Assembly: GCA_015146655.1 (NCBI GenBank)
Contig: VKHL01000042.1
Span: 1 to 64,000, forward strand
From: Ochromonas danica
Lineage: Eukaryota; Sar; Chrysophyceae; Chromulinales; Chromulinaceae
DNA length: 64,000 bases
Reading direction: 5' to 3'
Shown here: positions 34,528 to 43,302 of the stretch, piece by piece
Layout: the number at the start of each line of letters is the position of its first letter
Position numbering within the stretch: the stretch's first letter is position 1
Translations under genes and position numbers: made by a program
Notes under the pieces: model-generated
Databases searched by the model: none
What the model saw: the letters and a program-made list of their open reading frames with translations, nothing else
Told to the model about the DNA's origin: nothing

Positions 34528-36885
34528 ATGACTTCTCCTAACTATGATATCAGCAACTGTGACTCTGATGATAACAGTCATCAGCATAATCTTATGAGAC
34601 ATGGTGATGATCTCATAGCATCCTTGAATCTCTCTGACAACAACAATCACAACAACAACAACTATCAGAATGACTTTCCTATTTGTTCTAGTCTTGATGA
34701 AGAAAGTCAAATCTCTCCTTGCGAATATGAAGTCATGGATCATACCAATTCTAATCCGGACTATGAACAACAAGCATTGCAAAATGAAGACTTGCAAAGA
34801 GTATTAAAACAACTTGCTCGATGGAATCTTGAAGAGTTTATGGGAGAAATATCCTATAATATCTTCTCTGAAAAGTTTCTATATATTCGTAAATTACAAG
34901 GAATTCATCATTGGACAATAGCAAAACTAAAAGATTGGATATCTTCTTTATCTTTTCTTTATCCACATCATAAACAAGTTCGAGATATTATTGAACAAGA
35001 GTGTATTGATGGAGATGTTTTTATGAACTTGGCTCATGACGAAGAATTAGGGACAACATTGAGATTGGACTGTGTTCGATCTATGTTACTGTCTCTGATA
35101 GTCACGAGTTGGCAACAGTGCAGTGATGATTATGTCCTCCCTTCTTCCATACCCGTCAATCTGATTGGTGTCATCTGCGGATTTGTCACTGACTTGCGTG
35201 CTTTGCCATCCCATCAAATCGAAGCTATTCTACAAGCAGATCGAGTGTGTGTCTCCAGTGGAATTGGACATATATATGGAGAGCTGGTTATCATAGGACA
35301 CGCTGAATATCGATGGATAGATGAACGTTGGCAATCCTTTGGACTTCCTAACCTTAAATTTCCTTTACTTCGGCGAAAGATAGCCAACGGACATAATCTG
35401 TGTAGTTCTATTGGAGACAGCAAATCAGCTTATCGAATCAAAATCACCGTTCCTATCGAATCGGGTCCGCTACTGAGCGACTATTCACCTACAAGTGAAA
35501 TTCGGTTATCCAATGAAACATACTGCTTTTGCTATGAAAATGATCCAACAAAAGATGTATTTCAAATTGGCCGAGCAGCATATAGCAGCAACGATTGGGT
35601 GCTACCAGGAGAGATACACTGTGGTTCAGACGGCTTATCTTCGGGACCAGTGAGTAGAAGAGCTTGTCGGATTGTTTGTTCTCGCTTGCCTCCTTTCCAT
35701 GTTCACATCTTTGCGGGAGGATTCTCCGAGGGAGGAGAGTTGCTAGCCAAAGGAGCGATGTATCCTGGGGGATCGCTGGAAACTCAAGAGGTTGAAGTTG
35801 ATGATTCTTTCGACGTTGATGGTTTCACCACATTCGGCATCAAACTTTATCAGCCTGAAGTCGGCATGTGGCAGGAAGTATCGGTTAAGGGAAGTGTTTA
35901 CACTGTACGGAATGATGCAAATTCCCTTCCGGTTACAAGGCTAACCCATCAATATCAGAATCGGCTCACCCATGGAAGCATGATAGACATAGGCGGTGTG
36001 ATAATTATGTATCAAGATCCTTTGGCGTTAAGAGATCGCCGAGCTATTGATACTCAGGCGATGGTGGAGGAGATCAATAAGCTGCACGTTCAATGCCCTG
36101 TTCTTTATACGGAACTCACTTTTACCCATGTTGATTCTTATTCGAGAGCTCAAAGAGCTGTTGAGCGTTCTAAACTGGACCTTCAATGTGCTGGGACGAT
36201 GCCTATGCATGTCCCACATGTAGATTTGAGCCACTTGTCCGAAGATCAGCATATTTATATCTTTCCAGCTTGTGGCCATGTGTTTGGTTATCATAGTTCT
36301 CTGGAAGAAAGCAGAACGTGCCCGCTATGCCGTCGAATAGGACCTTTTGTACCACTAGCCTGGGCTGCAGAGTCATCTATTTGTGATGGGATACCTAGCC
36401 ATGTTTTCAACCCTTGCGGGCACATTGCTTCTCAAAAAGTTGCCGAGTATTGGTCCCGTATATCCATATACAATCGACACTTGCCATTTCATCGGCTCTG
36501 TTCGATCTGTCCCTTTTGTGGCACTGAACTAAACTCGTCCCGTCCGTTCAGCAAGTTAATCATTCAAACCAGTGGAGTGCATTGGCAGGATTGGCTAGAA
36601 CTTAAACAAGCAGCACACCCACATTGCATCGATCGTTCCCATTTAGATATCAATAGTACTGCTTATCTGAACGAGATAGTGACCTCCCAGCAAGTTTTAT
36701 TCCATCAAAAGCACAGAAACAGTTCCATCGTTAAACAACAACTGAAACAAAAGCATTGTGAACATGACTTAAAGGGCAACAACCAGGTTGAGGATGACTT
36801 CTCCTCTGAAGATCATCGCTGCCGGTTCCTACATTTTCCAGTTTACGCTACCCAGATCTGTGCTTTCACTCACCCCTTCGCATGA
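34528..36885 (+). CDS. SAM-like domain/Pellino E3 ubiquitin ligase fusion
   Basis: Pellino proteins are RING-like E3 ligases whose FHA-type domain binds phosphorylated partners; they are known mainly from animal Toll/IL-1 signalling. Single exon, 785 residues. The first 85 residues are Asn/Ser-rich. Residues about 95-195 look like a SAM-type helical bundle (LKDWISSLSFL...CIDGDVFMNLAHDEELGTTL). The full Pellino homology starts near 250 (GELVIIGHAEY) with VFQIGRAAYSSNDWVLPG (about 343-360), RRACRIVCSRLPPFHVHIFA and GFTTFGIKL. The CHC2CHC2 RING-like region spans about 582-666 (ACGHVFGYH, TCPLCRRIGPFVPL, FNPCGHIASQ, CPFCG). All Cys/His pairs are present, so it looks active. ATG 34528 is preferred to one 14 codons upstream. 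Confidence 0.88.
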   Translation: MTSPNYDISNCDSDDNSHQHNLMRHGDDLIASLNLSDNNNHNNNNYQNDFPICSSLDEESQISPCEYEVMDHTNSNPDYEQQALQNEDLQRVLKQLARWNLEEFMGEISYNIFSEKFLYIRKLQGIHHWTIAKLKDWISSLSFLYPHHKQVRDIIEQECIDGDVFMNLAHDEELGTTLRLDCVRSMLLSLIVTSWQQCSDDYVLPSSIPVNLIGVICGFVTDLRALPSHQIEAILQADRVCVSSGIGHIYGELVIIGHAEYRWIDERWQSFGLPNLKFPLLRRKIANGHNLCSSIGDSKSAYRIKITVPIESGPLLSDYSPTSEIRLSNETYCFCYENDPTKDVFQIGRAAYSSNDWVLPGEIHCGSDGLSSGPVSRRACRIVCSRLPPFHVHIFAGGFSEGGELLAKGAMYPGGSLETQEVEVDDSFDVDGFTTFGIKLYQPEVGMWQEVSVKGSVYTVRNDANSLPVTRLTHQYQNRLTHGSMIDIGGVIIMYQDPLALRDRRAIDTQAMVEEINKLHVQCPVLYTELTFTHVDSYSRAQRAVERSKLDLQCAGTMPMHVPHVDLSHLSEDQHIYIFPACGHVFGYHSSLEESRTCPLCRRIGPFVPLAWAAESSICDGIPSHVFNPCGHIASQKVAEYWSRISIYNRHLPFHRLCSICPFCGTELNSSRPFSKLIIQTSGVHWQDWLELKQAAHPHCIDRSHLDINSTAYLNEIVTSQQVLFHQKHRNSSIVKQQLKQKHCEHDLKGNNQVEDDFSSEDHRCRFLHFPVYATQICAFTHPFA

Positions 36886-37040
36886 TTAGCCTTTGCTTAA
36901 TATGAGCAATTCAATCCATCATTCATAGCTACTGATCAATCTATTTCAATGCATTTCTTGTAATATAAAATTAAGTCCCAACAAATTCTCAGGTGTTCAT
37001 GGCAATGCAGCATTAATCAATTACATCATTAACAATTCCC

Positions 37041-39794
37041 CTAGCCTCTAAACTTATTCTTCAATCTGTCTACCAATTGATTAACCTCTTTATTTGACCC
37101 CTCCTTAACAGCAACATCAGTCTTATTCTTGTTAGTAGACTTATCTTTCCCATCCTTGGGACCATTCTCTTCACGTTGTCGTCTTCGTTTACGTTGCTCT
37201 TCCAAGATAGTTTGAACACCAGGAGTAGCTTTGAAATCAGAAGATGTCAGATCAATACCATATCGAGCATCACCTTCAAATAAGGCAGCAAAACGTGTAT
37301 CCTGTGTATTCACTTTGAAGTTATCCAACGGTTTAAACTTCTTTGGAAGAGGTTGTTTGCCATTATCATTGTCATTATCTTCTTGTTCATCTTTCTGATT
37401 TTGTTGACTCTCTGCTAATTGTTCTTGTAAGAGACGCTTCTTGGCTTTACTCTTCACTACTATTTTCTTATTTTTCTTATTCTTATTATCTTTCACAATC
37501 AATCGTCCTTCTTCATCATCTTCTTCTTCTTCTCCAGCTTCATTCTTTAATAAACGTAATAACTTCTCTTTCTTTTGTAAATTCTTTGCTTCTTCTAAAC
37601 GTTTTAAACGAAGTTCTTCTTGTTCTGCTTTCATTGCTTCAACAGCAGCTTTACGCATTTCTTTCTTTGTCTTCTTCTTTTCCTTTTGTTTTAATTGATC
37701 TAATTCAAAAGGAGAAAGACCTTCTAGTTTCTTCTTAGCTTGAATCTCTTTATCGGCATCTGGAATATAAGTGAGTACCATTTCATCTTCATCATCACCA
37801 GCAACAGATTCGATGACATCATCATCATCATTGTGTGCCTTTGTTGTCTTCTTGGACTTCTTCTGATTGACTTTCTTGCTCTTCTTTGATGGCAATTCTT
37901 CTTCTTCTTCTTCGTACTCACTATTCATAGCATCATCATCTTGTTCTTCATCTAAGAAGAAATCATCTCCTTCTTCTGCACTTCCAAACCCATCCATGTC
38001 ATGGAAACTATTGCCTTCTCCATCATCACTATCATCATCTTCTTCATCACTTAGTTCAGCATTATCTCCTAAGAGAAGCTTACGAAGATTAGATGCTTTC
38101 TTTCCTTTCGTCTTCTTCGTAGTAGCAGTCTTTGACTTTACTTCTTGAGAATTGTCATCATCTTCTCCATTTTCATCACTCATGTCATCATCATCCTCCT
38201 CACTGTCATCATTATCATTGTCATCATCTTCGTCCTCATCAGAAGAGTTATCAGAAGCAATATATTGCATAAAGTCAGAATCTTGTAATTGTCTCCATTG
38301 TGAGATATTCGTTAATTTCTTTTCTCTTTCTTTCTCTCCTTCATCCCAACTACATTGAACTTTAGTATGTTGTAATGCATTAACAATAAAGTCAGGTGGA
38401 CTATATTGACTTGGTAGACTATTACAACGATCACGACCTTGTCTATTCGAGAAATCTTCTTCATTAGGAACAAAACGTAAATCAAATGTCATGGCACTAT
38501 TTTCTAATTCTAATCCATCACATTCTTCATAGACGATATTAGCAGTTTCTATCGAATCAAAGATAACAATAGCAAAATAATATTTCAATTTACTTAATTC
38601 ATATTCTCTTAAAGCAACTTCATCAATATCACTTTGATTCTTCTTATTCTTCTTGTTTTTCATTAGTTGTTGTTTTTGTTTCAAATCATCTGCAAAAACT
38701 AGTCCTACAGCACCTTGTTGACGACGTAAATCACCTTCTTTCTGACGACGCTTCTTACCTCCTTGATTACCACCATCATCCTCTTCATCTTTTTCATCCT
38801 CCTGCTCTTCGTCTTCTTCTTCTTCATCATCATCACTACCTAGATATTCAACTCTATCATAGAGATCATCTTCTTCCTCCTCCCCTTCATCATCCTCATC
38901 TTCCCATCCTTCCTCCTCATCTCCATCATCTTCTTCTTCATCATTACTTCCCTCATCCTTCTCCTCAGTCTCATCATTCACATCAACAGGTTGTTTCCAA
39001 ATACCTTGTGGACCAAACTTTTCCTCCACAGCCATACGCTCCAGACCAAAGTCACTGGGATAGACAGTCACTTCTTTCACAGTACGACCTACAGGACAAA
39101 ATGATTGTAACACCATCATAATATCAGTAGCCTTGAGATGTTCCCAATCACAATTCAGCACAGCTAGACGATGAGTGCTTTCTTCACCATATTCGACTTC
39201 ACCTGCATCAGGTACATCTAAGGCACTCTTCTTCCCTCCTTCCTCCTCTTCTTCTTCCACTGCTGCTTCTTCTTCATCACCAGATGATGAAGAACTAGTA
39301 GAGAAGGTATCATTCTCATCCTCACTAGAACTATCGTCATCATTATCATCTTCTGAGGAAGAAGAGACATCCACTTCACCACGTGCTAGTTTAGTGAGAT
39401 AGTCTAGACGTTCTTCACTTCCTTCTTTATCACCTTTTGACCCTTTACCTTTCTTTTTCAACCCTTTCCCACCCTCTTGTTCTTCTTGTGGTTGGTCATT
39501 GTCATTATTGTCTTCAATCTTATAAAACTCTTCCAATTCCTTGGCAGCATAATCACGATCAGCATTCTTCTTGTTCTTCTTCTTACGACCATATTTATCG
39601 ACTACAGCACCTGGTGCAGTACGAAAACGATCATCTGTTAAGACAGCTTTGAATCGATCATCAAGAAGGACTTTCTTCTCTTGATGGGATGTCTTCTTGA
39701 ATAGTGGAGCATTCATCATAGAAGAGAAGCGTGAATCTTCTACTTGCTCCATGCTTTCCTTTCTATTAGAAGAAGATGCTTTTCGACTTTTCAT
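37041..39794 (-). CDS. ESF1: ESF1-type nucleolar pre-rRNA processing protein
   Basis: ESF1 is needed for 18S rRNA maturation in the nucleolar small-subunit processome. Single exon, 917 residues, somewhat longer than the yeast and human proteins. Family marks: DDRFKAVLTDDRFRTAPGAV near residues 45-65, RLAVLNCDWEHLKATDIMMV (about 208-228) and FGLERMAVEEKFGPQGIW (about 250-267), then acidic tracts of Asp/Glu in several blocks. The NUC153-type end is FAALFEGDARYGIDLTSSDF (about 825-845), followed by a basic tail ending VDRLKNKFRG. Acidic runs come from GAT/GAA repeats and account for the extra length. A TTAAGTTAA motif lies 98 bp upstream. Confidence 0.92.
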   Translation of the reverse strand: MKSRKASSSNRKESMEQVEDSRFSSMMNAPLFKKTSHQEKKVLLDDRFKAVLTDDRFRTAPGAVVDKYGRKKKNKKNADRDYAAKELEEFYKIEDNNDNDQPQEEQEGGKGLKKKGKGSKGDKEGSEERLDYLTKLARGEVDVSSSSEDDNDDDSSSEDENDTFSTSSSSSGDEEEAAVEEEEEEGGKKSALDVPDAGEVEYGEESTHRLAVLNCDWEHLKATDIMMVLQSFCPVGRTVKEVTVYPSDFGLERMAVEEKFGPQGIWKQPVDVNDETEEKDEGSNDEEEDDGDEEEGWEDEDDEGEEEEDDLYDRVEYLGSDDDEEEEDEEQEDEKDEEDDGGNQGGKKRRQKEGDLRRQQGAVGLVFADDLKQKQQLMKNKKNKKNQSDIDEVALREYELSKLKYYFAIVIFDSIETANIVYEECDGLELENSAMTFDLRFVPNEEDFSNRQGRDRCNSLPSQYSPPDFIVNALQHTKVQCSWDEGEKEREKKLTNISQWRQLQDSDFMQYIASDNSSDEDEDDDNDNDDSEEDDDDMSDENGEDDDNSQEVKSKTATTKKTKGKKASNLRKLLLGDNAELSDEEDDDSDDGEGNSFHDMDGFGSAEEGDDFFLDEEQDDDAMNSEYEEEEEELPSKKSKKVNQKKSKKTTKAHNDDDDVIESVAGDDEDEMVLTYIPDADKEIQAKKKLEGLSPFELDQLKQKEKKKTKKEMRKAAVEAMKAEQEELRLKRLEEAKNLQKKEKLLRLLKNEAGEEEEDDEEGRLIVKDNKNKKNKKIVVKSKAKKRLLQEQLAESQQNQKDEQEDNDNDNGKQPLPKKFKPLDNFKVNTQDTRFAALFEGDARYGIDLTSSDFKATPGVQTILEEQRKRRRQREENGPKDGKDKSTNKNKTDVAVKEGSNKEVNQLVDRLKNKFRG

Positions 39795-40121
39795 TCTACT
39801 GTAATTTTAATTGTAGTACCAACTACTTCTTTGTCTCTCTTTTCGTTGTGGACACAAGCAATGGTTCTGGACTAATACGTCCAACATCCTCTTAAGTTAA
39901 AGCATGGTGGGCAACGCCGTGAGTTAAGACTTTGTTAAGTTGACAATAACTTTTGCAATGAAGCACATTGAAACATTTACAGCAACAACCATGTCTGCCT
40001 ACATCTAACAGTTATTCCGCAGTAAAACTCTGCAGAGGGAAAAAATCACACAAGGCAATATAGGAAGACAGCTCATGTGTGCAAATACACTAGCTATCCT
40101 ATTAACGCAGTCGTCAAATGT
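39795..40121. other. Intergenic region upstream of ESF1
   Basis: 327 bp between the ESF1 start and the 3' end of the next minus-strand gene. Holds the CTCTTAAGTTAA motif and otherwise nothing recognisable. Confidence 0.6.
39892..39900. promoter_or_regulatory. TTAAGTTAA motif upstream of ESF1
   Basis: Within CCTCTTAAGTTAA, 98 bp upstream of the ESF1 start (minus strand). Matches the 12-mers at 26-37 and 16646-16657. Role inferred from recurrence. Confidence 0.35.
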
Positions 40122-41030
40122 TCATTCTTCCTTCTCCATTCCATCATCTTCAAGCAAAATCAAGTCAACCACAATGGGAGGGTTCTTAGGAAGATATTCC
40201 ATATTGATAAGAGGACCTGCTGCAACCACCAATGCTTCCTTCTCATCTTTCTCTCCATTCAAAACATGTACTCCATGATGCTCATGTAAATGACCCATAA
40301 TATGCATTAAACGAGGTAAAACGATATCACGTATTTCCACACAATGGCCATGTGTGATGAGAATGTCCACATTGCCAGCCACAGTTTGGGCAGCTTCATG
40401 AGTCTCTACAGAGAATTGAGGAGATTGAAAAGCACGATTTGATGATGTACCTGAAGATAAAGGACTGCCCCATATTGACATACCATCAATATGAAGACCA
40501 CTATTACATAGTAAGGTAGTCTGAGGGGTGAGATAAGTCGAGATTTGGGCAGGCGACATATTGACAAATGCTTCGTCATGATTGCCAGGTACTAAGAGGT
40601 GATATCGAGCAGGTTGACGCTGAAACCATCTTCCAAATGAATACAGCATACAGTGATTATAGAAAGAAGATCGCTTTGAAGAGTTAATTAGCACATCTCC
40701 TCCATGGATGAGAACATCACACGGTGGGAGATTGAGGTCGTCATGGAATTCGTGAGTATCACTGACAATAATCAGACGCAAAGTGTTACTTCTCTTTATC
40801 TTGCTAGTATCATCGTTTATCGATATTCTTCCAGGCTGATAACTCTTCAAGTCATCATAACGTCGTTTTTGTGAAGGAGCATGGTTTGAGATAGCAGAAG
40901 AAGTAGAAGAAGAGAGATACTTTCTACCAGAGATTGGTTCTTGATAATAATAGAATTGATAATAATCAAAATAGTCTTGTTGTTTACGAAAAGAACTACT
41001 CAACAACTTCCAAACCCATTCCCATTCCAT
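40122..41030 (-). CDS. MPPED-type calcineurin-like metallophosphoesterase
   Basis: Single exon, 302 residues. The metal-binding set of the MPPED1/MPPED2 (239FB) family is complete: SDTHEFH (D-x-H), IHGGDVL (GD), VPGNHDEAF (GNHD), ILITHGHC and IMGHLHEHHG (GHxH). The family hydrolyses phosphodiesters with two metal ions. The first 95 residues are Ser/Tyr-rich with aromatic clusters (FDYYQFYYYQEP) and look disordered. The tail is acidic (LLEDDGMEKEE). The substrate is unknown. It is followed by ESF1 on the same strand. Confidence 0.88.
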   Translation of the reverse strand: MEWEWVWKLLSSSFRKQQDYFDYYQFYYYQEPISGRKYLSSSTSSAISNHAPSQKRRYDDLKSYQPGRISINDDTSKIKRSNTLRLIIVSDTHEFHDDLNLPPCDVLIHGGDVLINSSKRSSFYNHCMLYSFGRWFQRQPARYHLLVPGNHDEAFVNMSPAQISTYLTPQTTLLCNSGLHIDGMSIWGSPLSSGTSSNRAFQSPQFSVETHEAAQTVAGNVDILITHGHCVEIRDIVLPRLMHIMGHLHEHHGVHVLNGEKDEKEALVVAAGPLINMEYLPKNPPIVVDLILLEDDGMEKEE

Positions 41031-41442
41031 GACAACATAACGTTATCCATGTCTAATAGACTATATCACCATATCTAATCGATTCGTTTTTCGTTTTGCA
41101 TTCAGACAGGCATGCATCAACATCAACCAGTCAGTTGCACGTATAATTTAAAAGGGCATATTTATGATTTTACTAATGCAGAAAGATGAGTTTGAAATTT
41201 TGAGGTGGCCCAGGTGGTCAATGTTTCACGGGAAGTCTGGGAGACTCTCTCCGCCTCTTGCCCTGCCACTGACAGGCGCTTTGCTTTGATCACTTTTAAT
41301 TCATCCTCTCATCCCAGAGCGGCTTCTCTCATCTTTCCTCTTTTCCTCCCTTTACTGGATTTATTCTAGTAGAGTTGTTAGAGAGAAGCTAGTTCTTATC
41401 TATTTTTCTTTGTTCCCTGTTTTATGATAATAAAGCAAAGCG
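41031..41442. other. Divergent promoter region
   Basis: 412 bp between the phosphoesterase start and a plus-strand gene; pyrimidine-rich before 41443. A TATAATTTAAAAG sequence lies near 41143, far upstream of the latter. Nothing else recognisable. Confidence 0.55.
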
Positions 41443-42405
41443 ATGACGAACAAGGTCTCGATACAAAAGAATGACTTGTTGCCTTTCTTACGGAAGGCAT
41501 TTTCTGATTATTACTCCTTTGAAGCTGATATTGCCCCACATGTCTGCAAGCTCATTGACTCTTTCACTGCTTTTCCTAGCCAGAAAGCAAGTGTAAAGTT
41601 CCTCATGGAGAATTTTGCTCCCTCGGTGACTGACAAGCAACTGGTTGAGCAAGTCAAGACAGTGCTGACTGCTACCTATGTGCTCTACCTGCACCAGCTT
41701 CCATGCAATTCTCACTTACTTTGGGATGAAGTGAGTGCTTTGCTTGAGCATTATCCGGAGTTTGCTCAAGTGGATAAGACTGAGCAGGGCTATCTGTTAG
41801 CCTTTCGTAACTATCTTGCCTTGGCATTGACGTTTGTGCCTGCAAAGAATAATAAGATCTTTCTCTTGAAGGTAATTGAGCGGTTGGAAGGATCTAATAA
41901 CGAGTATGTTACCGGCAGTGGACAGAAGGCCGAGGTAACTCGTCGTGTCAGCATTTATGAGATTGAAGGCAATGTCAAGGCCAAGCGCAAGACTGGAGAA
42001 GGCAATGATAAAAATTCCACGAAGAAGTCGTGTAAGGATACACTACAGCAGCCGGCCACTGCCTTCTTTGAACTCCCCCAGGTCGCTTCTGTTCCTGTTT
42101 CCGAAGCCAGCTCTGCTTCTTCCACCTTTTCGGTGCCCAACCTGTCCATGGCGTTTGCCACTAATCCTGTACCTTTTCCTACTTCTCCTATAATAAACTT
42201 CAGTGATGCTTCCTTGGACAGTCTGATTGACTCTTTGTCTGATGGATTACCTTATGAGGAAATGATGACCAGCAATTGGGAAGATTGGAAACTCAATGAT
42301 TGGAAGCTATTTGATATCTCTTCCAATCTAACCGATGAAATACTAGCCGACTTGGCGGAGCTAGCGGAATTGGACAACACTCAGACGACAGCAGAGCTTG
42401 CGTAG
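41443..42405 (+). CDS. Unrecognised protein with acidic C-terminus
   Basis: Single exon, 320 residues, no family that I can name. Residues 1-165 are mostly helical and well mixed (LLPFLRKAFSDYYSFEADIA, LLEHYPEFAQVDKTEQGYLL), like a folded domain. About 165-200 is basic (KAKRKTGEGNDKNSTKKSC) and could be a nuclear localisation signal. About 200-260 is Ser/Pro/Val-rich. The final 60 residues are acidic with bulky hydrophobics (LDSLIDSLSDGLPYEEMM, WEDWKLNDWKLFD), reminiscent of a transcription activation segment. A regulatory role is a guess. Codon use is somewhat richer in G/C third bases than in neighbouring genes. Confidence 0.75.
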   Translation: MTNKVSIQKNDLLPFLRKAFSDYYSFEADIAPHVCKLIDSFTAFPSQKASVKFLMENFAPSVTDKQLVEQVKTVLTATYVLYLHQLPCNSHLLWDEVSALLEHYPEFAQVDKTEQGYLLAFRNYLALALTFVPAKNNKIFLLKVIERLEGSNNEYVTGSGQKAEVTRRVSIYEIEGNVKAKRKTGEGNDKNSTKKSCKDTLQQPATAFFELPQVASVPVSEASSASSTFSVPNLSMAFATNPVPFPTSPIINFSDASLDSLIDSLSDGLPYEEMMTSNWEDWKLNDWKLFDISSNLTDEILADLAELAELDNTQTTAELA

Positions 42406-43302
42406 TCGAAGGGCTTTGCTGCATCATCTGTTTAATTCGCTTCCTCGCTCTACGCCATCATTTCCCTTCTCGGTCAATATTCATCCTTTTACCTATGAAA
42501 GAAAGCTACATCTGCAGTGTGGTGCATTTGCTATTGTTCTAGTTGCTTAGTTATTAAGAGATTCAAGGCGATCCATGATAATATTTTTGTCTGTACTTTT
42601 TTATTTTCCAATAGCCATACTGTGGGAAGTCTGCTCTAATCATTTTAAGCATCCCCTTTTTCTATTTTCTGTTTTGTGTTGATTGAGGGGAATATTATGC
42701 AAAAGTAGTTCCAAGTTGTGACTCTGTTTGGTCAAAGGCTGAAAAACTGTGTATCCTTTTCACCTTTGCTCTCTGTGCTGATACCCGGGATATGCAGAAA
42801 GTGACTCTTCTTGTTTTAGCAGTAATGTGATGGCGTACACTTTAATACCCATACTAATACACCATCCTTGAAAACGTAAAATGTCTGAACACATATATGA
42901 TAACATTTAGATGTACAATAATCCAGGTCTATTCTGATACAATGTCTTACTCTCCTTTACACATATTAATATATGGTATAATTATATTTTCGTTTGCCTT
43001 AGACTACACACACATACACGCACTACATGTACAACTTCTACCACGATGATCTAATCTGAGCAGACAGACAATGATGAGTGAGTGAGTGGACGGTATGTAC
43101 CCCACGCATCGTAGTACTAGTGATGGATTGGTTGATGAATGGAAAAGAAGGACGAAGAAGAAGAACGACAAAGGTGGAGACTAATTGATTTCTCCTCCTT
43201 CTTTCTATTACACTATTCTCGATCATCTATCTCTTGATTGATTTTCGGAAGTTGTTTTAAATTATTCTAAAATAAATTTGATCATTGATATTTCATCTCA
43301 TC
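42406..43302. other. Intergenic region before the EP400-like gene
   Basis: About 900 bp with the 3' end of the previous gene and the leader of the next. Includes an ACACACATACACG stretch near 43007-43022. No gene seen. Confidence 0.6.

Noticed and set aside
37343-39402. Plus-strand Ser- and Leu-rich frames opposite ESF1
   Set aside because: Antisense of acidic and lysine tracts; ESF1 on the minus strand has clear family motifs.
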